Made by a program: the position numbers and the translations under genes. Shown here in pieces: positions 24,618 to 37,294 of a stretch of 64,000 bases of DNA. The stretch lies in assembly GCA_017562135.1 (NCBI GenBank), contig QEYB01001396.1:1-64000 (forward strand), read 5' to 3'. The notes beneath the pieces are model-generated. The model did no database searches, was not told where the DNA came from, and was given only the letters and a program-made list of their open reading frames with translations. Origin of the DNA: Dipylidium caninum. Taxonomy: Eukaryota > Platyhelminthes > Cestoda > Cyclophyllidea > Dipylidiidae. Every line of letters begins with the position of its first letter. Position 1 is the first letter of the stretch.

Positions 24618-27430
24618 GGGATGTAAACACCTTTTTTTTGGTACAGCAGTTTTTTGAATTTCAATGTGGCGACAGGCACACTACTATTTACAAGTCATGA
24701 AGACATTAACTGGCACGATGAAAATGAGTTAGGCAACCTTTAAATTTTCTTCACAAAGGGTAATAAACATATATTTTGGTAAATAGGTTAGAGAAAAAGT
24801 CATCTGTGACCTTGAACAATCCCCTATTATAAGCTCGGACTAACAAAAGGCTCTTTCCAATTTTCACTCTCCAAAAGAAATAGTTTACTAACTGTACTTG
24901 AAATAAACGAGAAGGCAAGAATCTTTCCCTCCTGCGTTCTAAAGTAATTTGTGTTGTTCGAAATCCGCACCGAGTAATAGCTATAAGGCATATGAAAAAA
25001 TTTGCGATGCATAAGAGAATCGAGTATGAATCCAGTTGGTTAACTGCTGACTGAAAAAGAAAAGATTCGTAGGAAGTGGAAGGCACCCGAAACTGTCATG
25101 AATGCTCGTGAAGAATTTGAGATTTCAACGCGTTAAGACAATTATCAACGTTCAACTTAAACAAGATTTTTCAACCGAAAGTGGACTGCGATATTCCTTA
25201 ACAGAGTGTCCCTCAAAATACTGTTTATACTAACCCCACTCATCCGATTCCTCATTTCATCCACTAATTTTAATGAGGGAAAAATGACATGCCACAGAAA
25301 AAATAGTTGACGTTAAGTCGGCGGATTTGAACGCATGGCCACTACTCTCTACTTTACCCTTCGCGTTCGGAAAAATCCTTGGCAAGTAAAGTTGAAATAA
25401 AAGAAGAAAAGAAGAAATCGAAGCAACATGATTATACCAGAGCCCGTATACATGGATGTGTGGTGGTAAGTGGTATGCGAAATTGACGATATCAAATTAT
25501 CGTATCACCTCAATAGACTTCATTGGGTACCGCGCAGAAAATGGGAAATAGCAATGATCACTAGCATTTATACAATTGGGCTCCATTATAATTTACTCTA
25601 GTTATAAACAAAAATTAATTATGGATGCTTGTAATGCGACATATGAAAGATTTATGAGAAAATTCTGTCGATATTACTTTGAACTCAATGACAAAACATG
25701 GCCCGAATTAGGTGGCGAGTAGAAACTTAGTGTTTTTCGAGTTGCGTTCATTTTTATATGCTCATAGGAGGTTAAACTTCTGCAGGAAACTTATCCTATT
25801 TTCTAACATGGTTTCTCCCTCCCACGAGATGAATTCATCAATTGTAGTCGCTCAGGATAGAATGGATTTAAAGGGGGAAAAAGTGTCGAGCAGAGATGTG
25901 TGCTCAAGGAGCAGGAGGTGAAGTAAACGGAGAAGTTACCAAAGTTGCATACATGACAAGATTATATTACACGCGCTTTAGAAACTGCAGATGTTATTAG
26001 AAATAAGAGAGGTGGAAACTCGAGCTCAATGTCACTTAATACGGCCTGAATCGCACAGCAAAATATGCGAGGAAAAGTGACTTTGAGGTGGCATCAATGA
26101 TGTTCAGGCGCGTTAGATTTTCGCAAATTGTTCACATTGGGACGCTTATTCACGCTCACATAAATCTGTCCTCATGCATCAAATTTCCACCTGCTGATAA
26201 GAATTTATTATAGATTAGATTTGAATTAGAGTTAAATATAAGAATCTAAGGTTAGAACAGTAATGAGCTCCTAAGTTCGCCTTTCTTCTATCCCCAATAG
26301 TATTGTCTCTGCAAAAGTGAAAGAGGTGTCAACGAAAGAACCACGGAGCGAGTGTGAGTGCTGGCGTATCCACGCTGTATGATTCGGCGAAAAGCTATTG
26401 AGGAACTTCACAGAATTCACTTCCGCAGGAACAATAAGCTATTTCATTGGAAGAACTCGGTCTCTTGGCTTTGTGTCAACACCGGCTTACTCGACGAGAA
26501 CCTGATGAACGTGGGTTGTACATGATAGTAGCTTCGTAGTCTCGAAGATGCAAAGCAGGATATTCACCTCATGCACCCCACAATGTATACCACTTAGAGT
26601 TTAGGCACAACTTCAGTCCGATCATGCTGACCACAATTCCTTAACATGTTCCCTGGTTAGATGCACGAATTGTCGAAGTTATACACTCCACACTAGTTAC
26701 ACTAAAGGAACAAGTTAAACACATTTGTGTTGTACTTCTTCATAATAGTCCCTTTCTTAACAGATGCATTTGAGAGCACAGTCGATGTTAGAGTAAGAAT
26801 GGGAGGTCGGAAAGTTGTCGTGATCTTTTGAGTAAGTATTTCGGCTTCAAGTTTGAGGGGACTCGCAATGGGTGACTCTATGTGACAATTAGAGCATACA
26901 TCGTTTGGCAAATCTCTCGGCCACATGCAGGTGAAGTTGACTTCGGCTTGGTGCTCGCCCAACTTGAACGTGACTACACATTTTTTGCCCATGACTCTGG
27001 CATGCACACGTGCGCATATTCATTCAACTTCCAATATGAAAGTACTTCATGAGGGACCACATTATCGTGGCTACAGCTTTGACATCCCTGCACATGCGAT
27101 CGAGGCGAGGTCATTACAGTTTTTTGACGATAGCAGCTCTTCGTGTCCGGTCGTCCCTGACCGTGAGGTGGATCAGAGGACGCTAGGTGAAAACATTTGA
27201 TGTATGACAGTTGCCTTTGCAGTGGGGTGCATCTTTCATTATTTGTATCGATGGTTAGGGACCATCGGGACGGCAACACCATTGCTGCTTGATATTGCTG
27301 TACATTCACACAAAGCTTCAACAGATGCTAACAACTTAACTTCTCAACAGTATAGAAATTTTACCACATCCTCCATATCCGCCCACGTTTCACCAACCAG
27401 CTGCAAACTTTCCGTAATTAAAAATAATGG
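24618..27430. other. Rearranged duplicate upstream DNA
   Basis: Holds diverged copies of two segments that also lie upstream of the 16 kb mucin: 26310-26560 (copy of 18050-18290) and 26920-27190 (copy of 16850-17150). Their order is swapped relative to the first locus. A short frame at 25621-25719 (MDACNATYERFMRKFCRYYFEL) resembles the 19.5 kb candidate. I see no intact gene. Confidence 0.45.
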
Positions 27431-28296
27431 GTAAGATAAAAGGCCAAAATTATAAAATAACATATTCGTAAAGGATTTCGAACCTTTTTTTTTAAATCAA
27501 ACGTCCGGACTTTCCTACAAAGGCATATGTGAGTTGACCAATCTTAGGTACAAAGTCGCAGGTGCCAATGGATGATCAGATGATTGTCTACGTACATTCA
27601 AGGCCCCTTCCGAGTTTCCAGCCTAACCGTTAAACTCGCATTAGTTTTAATAGGACTGTGTGAAATAAGCTCATACTTAGCGCCATTCCACTCACAAATT
27701 GTACGTGGACTAACGGGTCGTACCTTCATTGAAGCAAATCACCCAACCGCCTGGTAGTCTCACTTTGGACATCTTGCCCATCGGAATTTAATGAACCCGT
27801 CAGTATATCTCTTTTCAACCCGGGGCTTTTCAAACCACCACAAATGTAGCCCCAAATATAATATCAGAATCGTCTGGCCGGTTCTCAACTTCGAAGGTCA
27901 GGCTCGCCTCTCAACAGTAAACCTGTCTGACTGCTATGCTCAATATATTCGGCCTTCTATACAGACAGAAGCTCGGAAGTCAGTTACCTTTTTAACTTGT
28001 AGTCTGCATCTTATTCCACTAGTTACTGCATCAAGACATCGCGCCCAAATTCGGGTTGTCGCGAAAATTTTCCACCCATAGTACCAAGAAGGTGTACTTT
28101 GGCAAATAATTAACAGCCCGAAATATCTATTATCAGGGGGAAGGAGGTAGTATGATTTGACCAAAAAGGTGCTCTGCGCTTCCTTTACCATATATCTCTC
28201 ACTAATAATACAGAAAACGTCATCATCAAAGTGAGCTATGGTAGTTCACGAGTAAATGAAAGGTGGTAGGCAACAGCTCGTTGAAAGCGGTAAGAC

Positions 28297-28343
28297 TCCT
28301 CCACTGCCAGGGGAGGAATAAAGGACCGCCCTTTGGGCGTTCC
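28297..28343. other. Two adjacent GC-rich hairpins
   Basis: First stem TCCTCC/GGAGGA (28297-28302 with 28312-28317). Second stem GGACCGCCC against GGGCGTTCC (28323-28331 with 28335-28343), which is nine pairs with one C/T mismatch and a TTT loop. They stand out in AT-rich surroundings. Function unknown. Confidence 0.5.
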
Positions 28344-31300
28344 ACCACATGCTAACGGTGATTAAATTTGAAGAATTTCCAGCCTCGGGGTGCGTCCTGC
28401 GAGAGTACTCTTATCTTTCCATTCGCTTGAAGGTTTTCATTTATCCTGCAAAATCCAAAGATACGATCAGCTCTTTACCTCCATCAGCTGCACTTGCCTC
28501 ATTCCTTACTTTACGTGTGACTGGAGTTTTTTTCTTCATTTATTGTTAGCAGACGTTTTTAGCACGGTCGTATTCGTATGGCTAATTCCTAGTTCAGATC
28601 TAAATTTACGAATAAGTGTGTGTGCGAGGGTGTATGTAATGGATTCCTAGTAATCAACATGCGTCAGTGACCTTCGCGGCTGCTTGACGATACTGAGTTT
28701 GTCAGAACGCAATACTTGCAACCAATTTCATACACATTTGGCGTTACTGGATCAATCTTTAATTGCCACATTAATGTTTCTCGAACCTGGAGCTACGCTA
28801 CAATTCAAAGTGAACCCGTATAAGAAAAGGAAAGAAATCAAAGTCGGGATTTGTTTACACGCGATTTCAGGGAAAATAGATTAAAAAGGGGTACTGACAC
28901 CGAAAAATTATGCAAAATAAGTGGAAAAATCACTACCAAAATTTATAATTATTAAATCTAGTGCAGGTTACAATGTATCTCTTTTAGACGCAGCTGAACC
29001 CGAACTCAACCAAAACGCCAGTCCCATAGTATGCAACGCACTACCTCGGAGAGGCGCTCTTTGATTCGTTGAAATACGGCCGGACCTAACATGGCATCGC
29101 GGTTAATTGCTATAAGTTGAAGCGACCAGTCACGGGGAAATATTGTCGCTTCGTTGAGGAGTTAAACTGGAGGAAAAGGCAGACAGGCGGGCACGCGGAG
29201 AACTTCACAAATAGGGCTTTCGATGGGAAGAGAGAAAGATATATTTCGTTTAGGGCGGGTTTGATGTAGTCTAACAGTACGGTCCTGTTGATAAAAATGC
29301 GGACTTGCCAAAGCCAATTCTCCAATGTGGATGCCCAAGTCTCGCCTTAGCACACAACTAAGCGCTTTCATTGTCTCACTTACGTCAGAGTATAAATAAT
29401 TAGAAAATGAAATTCTTCCTCCGAAGGCGAGGACGAGGAGCTGTCTCCGTCAACTGCATGCCTTCTTAACTCGATCCCTTTTAAGTCTGAGGAGAAGAAT
29501 AACAACTTTCGGGGTGTTATAGTCGGCAGTTTCGATAGTTGTATTACTATTCAAAACTGATTGTGCAGGTTTCAATGAATAGCCGCATATACAATCTGGT
29601 TACTCTAACACTTTCATGGTCGGCACTTTATTCTTGCCGAAATTGTTATTCTGTTCTTTTAAGCCAAAGACGTAGATGAGCTGCTAAATGTGCAGTGCTG
29701 GTAAATGAAAGATGAAATAAAGTAACCACAAACGAAATCTATGACATCGAATTTCTGCTATATAGTCTGTCAGAAAGAATATTACCAATGTATGGTGACC
29801 TGAGCCATGCATTTGTGCAGCTCCCCATATTTTCATTCATGGAGAGATCGATGGACTGGAAGACGACAAATAACTTTCAGAAACTGCACCACCAATCAGA
29901 GGCCCTCTGGTAGTGTAAAACATGCTCTCAGTTACTGCTCTAATTTGATTCTCAGGAGCATATCAGAGCAAAATTGCATAGACCGGAACAGCCTCTTGTC
30001 TAAACTTCTATGAGTCAGAAAATTCCCATGTTTTTGACTTTTGGAAGCATTCCCTCATGATCTGTTGCTATGAAATCATCCTGATAACATACATCCAAAA
30101 TGAAATAGAATTTCCTTAACTAAATTCTCCACAATTTCATTTGGCTGACTTAAAAAGTCGTTTAAATAAGAATTATGGTAAAAAGATAATATAGGACATT
30201 TGATATAATGACAAAGGAACTTATCTGAAACAGAAAATAATGTTGATAGGACCCGACAATGATGCTCGGAAGCACCTTAAATATCAAAGCTGTTAATCAA
30301 AACTATTATATTACTCGTAAATCATGTCTACTTATAAAATTACCACATTATATCTCATCACAGTCTGCGAACTTCCAGTGCCTAAAATTGTTACGAGTTA
30401 TTCATTCGTATTGGGTGCTTTCAAGTGTGTAAACTTTTGAGCAAATGCCAATAATTTAATTTTTTGGAAAGTTCATTATGAAAAGTGTATGGCGGGTTCA
30501 AAATACCCCGGTTTCAGAAAGAGTATAACCAAATTCTCAAACTGTCCGTTCGCTGACGTATCAAGGCAAACAAAGAATTCGTCTGCAAACATTTAAAAAT
30601 TAACGAATTTTCAAATAAGTCGCACTCATCATAATGTTTCAGGCTTTTCGAATCCCAAGGTGACGGGAGCCAGAAGTCGGAAAACTCAAAAGCAAATCTA
30701 TAATCTAAATAAACATCATTTAAGGCAAAGTCCATATTTCTCGAACGAAAGAATTACCTTACCTTAAGTAAATCTCATCATAAAGCGGCACAACAGTATC
30801 CTAACAGGTAGGGAAATGAGGAGATGGTCGCTTACGGGATTCCTCTGATGTTAGCATAGTCTTCCTGTGACAAATATTGCCAAATTCTCGCGAATATTGC
30901 ATATAACCGTTCCAACGCGAATTTTTGAACACAATTTATACTTTTCCAGTTAGTAATAGGGCTGGCATACGATTATTTTTTGCTTAAGCTCACTTTAGGA
31001 GGCATGCAAATAGGTTGGCTCTCAAACCCGTGTAGATGTTTGCAAGTACACGTGTCAAGGCACTGTCGTGGGTGGTGGAATAAAAGTGTTAGTAGAAAGA
31101 CATGGCGGCACAGAGTGATGTTCGGTCTCACGCTCCAGTATTGTTTGGTAATTCAGTGCAAAATCTGAAAAAAAGCTGATGTGAATTAATAGAGGAGTTT
31201 AGAGAAAATACTTGCTGAATTAGCAACTTACTCAGAGAATGGAGTGGACCTCTGACTGATGAAATAGTATCTTCCCGCACTAACGTGTGGTCCTTAACAT

Positions 31301-34300
31301 CAAAATGATTTTATTTAGGAAACGAAAATTCGCGAGGTAAAGATAATTTAGAATCGTGAAAAGTTTTTGACCAACTTAGATCCCATTTACCGGTGATGTT
31401 AATTAAATCTTCAAAACAAAAAAATTTACAGTATGCGAGAAGGAACTCTTTTCAGCGAAAAGTGCAACTAAGCCAGTGCAAACTATGAAAGAATGCTCCG
31501 AAGATTTTAAATTTCTGTGTCTGTATTAACGAAATGGCTCTGTAGAACTGGAAGACATCACTTTTCATGAGGTTCATCGGTTAAGCATTTACAAATTCAT
31601 TACTGCTCCAGTTATTAACATTGGCGGACATCGACTTTGTGGTGCCAAATTCTATTATGGTGGAAAAATGCAATGCAATAAACGCGACAATGTCCCAACT
31701 TTGAGAATTTTATTTTTTAATTCCTCACAACTTTTGTAATTGGTGCGAATAGGAGATACAGAAGCTTGCTTGCAGATGCTGAATAGCATAACGGAATACA
31801 CGAAATCAGAACCCTTATTTGCTAATACTGCATTAATTCCGGGACAAGTGATAATTATTTGACAGAAGAAAATTTTCATATCCGCCCAAACTTCCTCGAA
31901 TTTCACTATTTAATTAGACTTTATTTTATTAAGGACAGCTTGGAATTGGATTTGCTAATATTTGGTTTAAAGGTTTTTTTGAGCCATAACTACAAAAATT
32001 TCGGGAAGTTGGTTTAAATGAGAAAGCCTTCAAAATTGCCTGGCACGGCTTTTCACAAATCTGTATGGTAGAAGTATGGTGGGTATCCCGATACCTGCTT
32101 CCAATATCTGCTGCTGAAAACTTTATAAAATATATGACGATCATATATCATGTTTGATAGATTTAGCAAAGATTTTGCATACTTGTATTTCGGTAAATTG
32201 CAGTAATAGGTCGCTCCCTTTAATCATTTTTAAAAGAAAGACGAACATGTGTTTATGTGTTCTATACATAAATAAAAAATCTAACAATCTACAAATTGAC
32301 ATTTAGAAGTGTGAAGAGTCTAATTAACACAATCTTAGTGACACTATCTGTTCAGCTCCTTCAAATCATAATCTCAATGATTTGGGCATGAACTAATGAT
32401 ATTTCAGCAATTTTGATACGTGGTGGTAAGAATTTATCACTCAAGGTGCAACAAAATAGGGACAAAATATAGTAAAGAATAGATTTCACCAGCCCTTGCG
32501 TCGTTTAAAGGCGAAACTTCTGGAGGCTAGAGTGAGCATTTAATACAATAGTTGGGTTGATTTGTCCCGTTGCCTTCAGCAGCAGAAGACGAACCTTGGG
32601 ACTGAGTAAGGGTACCCACTTAAAGTAGGGTTAAGAATGTGGAAAGGGCATTTTTGTGTAGAAATGAAAAAGAACCGATTACTGCGGCGTTTGTACAATG
32701 GATTTTGGAGACCGCAGTAAATCGGGGATGTAAAACCTCTGCGTGGGCACCACAATCCTCTGTGCAATGCAGCCCATTGATGCTGGCGCCCATGGGCCTC
32801 TCTCTAGTGCTCATTTTGTGGTACTTGGAACACGAAATCATATTATGATATTCCAATACAGCATGTTGTTTAGGAAGCCTTGCCATTGTCCAAAATATTA
32901 CTCCAATTTTTTTTCTTTTAATGGCGTTTTTAGTGTATTTGTGATGATTATGATAAAAGTGGTTGAAAATATGCATTGACATTTAAATGATAATGATAAT
33001 GTTCATGATTTCACTACGTCTTCGCTAAAGGAGGTCATTTTCTACACTTCACCAGATTTGTGTTTCATTTAATGCCAATTAGAAGTGGCCACCGTATGTA
33101 AAGATTATGGGTTACAAAGAGGTCAGATTTTTAGAACATTAGACCGTTGCGAGCTGCATGAACCTGGCATTCCCTTTGTTCACGACAATTTAAGAAATTG
33201 AAACCATTGAATTTATCAACGTACAACTGAACTAATCTGAATCAAAATGCCTTTTTAGCGATAGTCCAATATGGTTCTCTTCGCGGATTTACCATCTACA
33301 TTAGATATTTAGCTGGGAATGGTCACACCATGTTGGACTCTTCAAACGATGGAAAGATATATCAATTTTACACCCCATCTTTTATTTGGAAAACTTTCCA
33401 GAGAAACTGACCTCTGTATCTTGTTTATGTCCATAGTGAGGCTAATCGTTTCCAACTGAACCGTGTTAATTAGGCGCAATTAGCATTGCCATTCAATCAA
33501 ACAGACGTTAAGCCAAATTTCCTCAGAGCTTACATGACTAAATACATTGTGAGGTTGTGGAAGCTTGAAAATGATACCGTGAGAATGTGAGGGCGTGAGG
33601 GAAAGATGTAAAAACTTGTTTCTATGCAAATGAATACAGCACGTAACATCATTTAGGCACTTGTACGTCTTCTGATTCCCGTTGAAAATAATAGGTTTTA
33701 GTTTGTTTCTTGTTTGGCACAGCTGTCGCCTGTTAATTTTCTTCCAAAACATAAAGGCAGTGTGCATTACAGAAAGCCGTGTTCGCTTTGCTGAACACTT
33801 TTGAAGTTGAGGACTATCGGTATGGTGGTACGAAGAATCAAGGCAAATACAAATGCTCAAATCATTTTTGAAGTCGACGCAAATTACAAAATAACTTAAA
33901 TTTCAAAAAGAATTTCCGTAAAATCACACGTCAACGATGTACAGAATTTTCCTTTTAGACTTATCATAAAAGTTCCGTTACCTAAGAATGCAAGATCCCG
34001 CTACATACTCAAAAGGCACGCAAATCTGGTAACAATTTGCTTCTTTGAACGCACGATGAAAGGCTAGTGTCCGCTAGACACAGTAATATCATTTGGTCAG
34101 GCGGAAGTGAAACATGCAAGTGTCGACCACATTAATATGAAAATCCTGCTCTACTTTTGGTAGGTGTTGCTCTATTAGAACTGAAATGTACACGTGTTGT
34201 ATTTTATTGAGCTTTAGGGAAGCTAAATCGAAATACATTCATAAAGTTGGTTCAATTAAGGAATGAAAGTTGAATGAGGGTATAATAAATGAATGTCTGC

Positions 34301-36588
34301 CGTTCTGAAAATAGTTCCACGCGGGTTTCATTTGCCGACTTCAAGAGAGACTACCAATTATGAGCTTCGATGCAATGTGAGAATCCATCAACAACTGCTT
34401 CTCTTGGTAAATTGTCACATTTAGAAAAGGTGATATTCGACAGTTGACAGTTTTGGTAATATTGAATACATTAAGTCAATTTTTCGTGCCTTTTAAAGGG
34501 AAATCGTGATACGTTACTTTTTAATGGTTATTTTCCTTGCTTCAAATTTCGCCTTATTCGGAAAGAGTGATGGTTAAACAGATAAAATAGTACATCGTGC
34601 ACCACGAACTCCCCTCGGCCGCAAAAGTTGAGAAAATTCGGAGGAGGGGGGTTGGGGGGGCAAAATCATTATATTTAATATAACTTTTATGAGGTAGCAG
34701 ACGTGAGAGACGAGCAATTGGGGGACTTAATTTTGCTGGCTTCGAGTGTATTGACTTCGATGTATATAGAACGAAAGAGATAGTAGATCGTCTTAAATAT
34801 TTTACTGATGTTTAGTCTTCGATTGAGGACAATTAAAAATTAGAAAACAAAGGATGATTGAGCACTGCTTGGGTGATATACTTAAGCAACTTTTCTGCCT
34901 AATTTTTAACCCTATCGTTCATCGAAAACTGAGATTTTGTTTTGAAGCTCATCGCCACGATAAGGTCATGCTATATTTCCCAATAATAGTGCAAGACAAT
35001 AGTTTCTTATCTGAAAATTGACTGTAGGTAAATAAGGAAATAGCAGGACGGTTGTAATTATGAACATATGATGTGCTTACACATAAATAAGAGTCACCAG
35101 GCGACAGATCACACGAATACATAAGGTCGTTTAAAGAATGTGAAACGACCATTCGAGTTTCTTTAAATTTGCCTCTGTGGTTGGTGTGGATTTGCGCTCA
35201 GACTTAAGGAAATTCGATGATAAAGCGAGATCACATGCAACAATCCAAGCTAGCAAAAATGGACAGAGAATATGAAACATAATGCACTTCACCTACTGAA
35301 TAACTTCAGAGACCGTGTAAAATTGCGTCATAAAATCCCGTGAAGTATATATTGAACTCTCATTATCTATTTGTAGGTCCAGACAAATACCAGGGTATAA
35401 GTGGCGATCATACATTCTGAATTGATATGTTGAAATAGTAATAATAATAATCCTCGACTAGAAATGAATTTTGAACACCTTGTAATCCGGGCAACGATAT
35501 TTACTCTGTATCGTCTTTACTTCCGTTTGCCTTATGGGGAATCAACTAAAATGCTATTTTTGCGAAACTTTTTGGGTGGAGCGATACATCTAGACTGAGT
35601 TGGTCCTATTCTTTTCGGGTTTATAGACCTGAATTCCTACAAGTAATGACACCGCCAACCATCGGTGCCCATGAAATCATTAAATAACCCATCAGAGCCA
35701 TTATTACATGAAGCCATTGAATAACAAGTTATCTCTTAAAGTTACATTTGCAGTTTTGCTGGAATATTAATGAAGACAATAAAAGGTGTCATTAGAAGAA
35801 GTGATATTGCAGAAGGAGTTTCATCGAGAGAGCTATAACTGAAGCCGAATACGCTGTATAAATGACAGAAGATCCCGATGTAGTAGACTTTGTTTTCATT
35901 TGCAGATGAATCTAGAATTTATAAATATAAGCATTGTAAAAAGTATCATTTGGCCTACTTGAGCCATTGGTTTCATTCGCTTGAGTCTCCTCTTCAGCAG
36001 TGGCGTAGGCTCCTATCTGAAGCATGCCCCCAACAATGAAAATCGTAGACAAACAGAAAATGATGCCAAAGTGCATTATGAGAAATAATGTTGAACCGTC
36101 ACAACTGTGCTACATTTATACAAGCTCTCGGGAAAAGGCCTTCAATCAGACTATAGAAACCTCTGTGTGTGGGGACCATAGTGGATCCCATTGGTGCCGG
36201 TGTGCTTATACTCTTCCACACGCGCTAAGCTCTCCCACACTTGTAACTAATTCGGCAAAAATATATTATACTGCCCCGCTACAACTTAGTCTGGTGTAAG
36301 AAGAGTTATGTGGCTCTGGGGTCACCGCTCAAATCATTTCTTCTCGCTCATAACTATCGTATGTTTGTAATATTTTGCCGATAATTTTCAACTAATGTCA
36401 ATTCAACTGTTTCATCAGTACCAATGACAAGATAAATCAAATGGCAAAGGCGAGTAATGTATGGAATGTTGGTTGACTTACTGAGTAAAGGTTCGGTGGT
36501 GGTTCACGTATGAATCTACCAGTTCGTATAATTTTTCTTCCTCTCCTTAAAGTGCCTTTGTACCAGGGTCCTTTCAGGCTTACAGGGT

Positions 36589-36660
36589 TATAATCCATTA
36601 GGATTATATCACATTTTTCATTGCCTTAATAAAGAATGCAACTAACCACGTTGGTTAGTT
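36589..36660. other. Two perfect hairpins 31 bases apart
   Basis: TATAATCC-ATTA-GGATTATA (36589-36608) and AACTAACCA-CGT-TGGTTAGTT (36640-36660), both without mismatches. Function unknown; they could be remnants of a small inverted-repeat element. Confidence 0.5.
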
Positions 36661-37250
36661 ATTAGTTCCATCAATCTGTATTTCAAGGAGAGTTCAATAG
36701 ATCAACTAGCAGCGATTATCATCGTCATTCAATGGGAGTACAAAGGCGCCAGTGTACCGTGTACATTTGGAGGCAGAAATCCTTCGTTACCGAGTTAAGC
36801 GTGCGGAATTGACCCTTTTTATACACTAAATGCTTCAAACTAATAAATGATAAGTGGGCGAAAATATCATTCAGTTTTCTATTAATTCCAATGAAAGTAT
36901 GCAAATATCAATTTTACCGTGAAATCTCCATGTCCAGTGGTGAAGGTATCTTCGCCAACAAAGTATTTCCAGAAATTTTGTAATTAAGGGACTTTGAAAT
37001 AGGAATGTGGTGACTCCAATGTGACGTGGAAAGGTGAACATTATTTGGAAGGCACATGCTTCTGTAAGTCACAGGAGCGCACGCACATTGGGGACCATAA
37101 AATAGCGATGCCCCCAATTTTGAGTCCCTAAAAGGTGTAGCGTTGTTTTAAAGAAGTTAATTTGGAGAAGTATACAGGCAAATTATCAACTGAAGGCATT
37201 GTATAACAATAAACGAACTCATGCTGCCGACTGAACAAAATGACATTTGG

Positions 37251-37294
37251 TGTGATATATGAAAACAAAATGTGCATGCAAAACATATATCACA
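37251..37294. other. 11-bp perfect stem with 22-base loop
   Basis: TGTGATATATG (37251-37261) pairs with CATATATCACA (37284-37294). The loop itself contains the palindrome TGCATGCA-like core. It is too short for a typical microRNA precursor. Confidence 0.45.

Noticed and set aside
29380..29470. TATAAATA followed by a short ATG frame (MKFFLRRRGRG)
   Set aside because: TATA to ATG distance is only about 17 bases and the frame ends after about 20 codons without a hydrophobic stretch.
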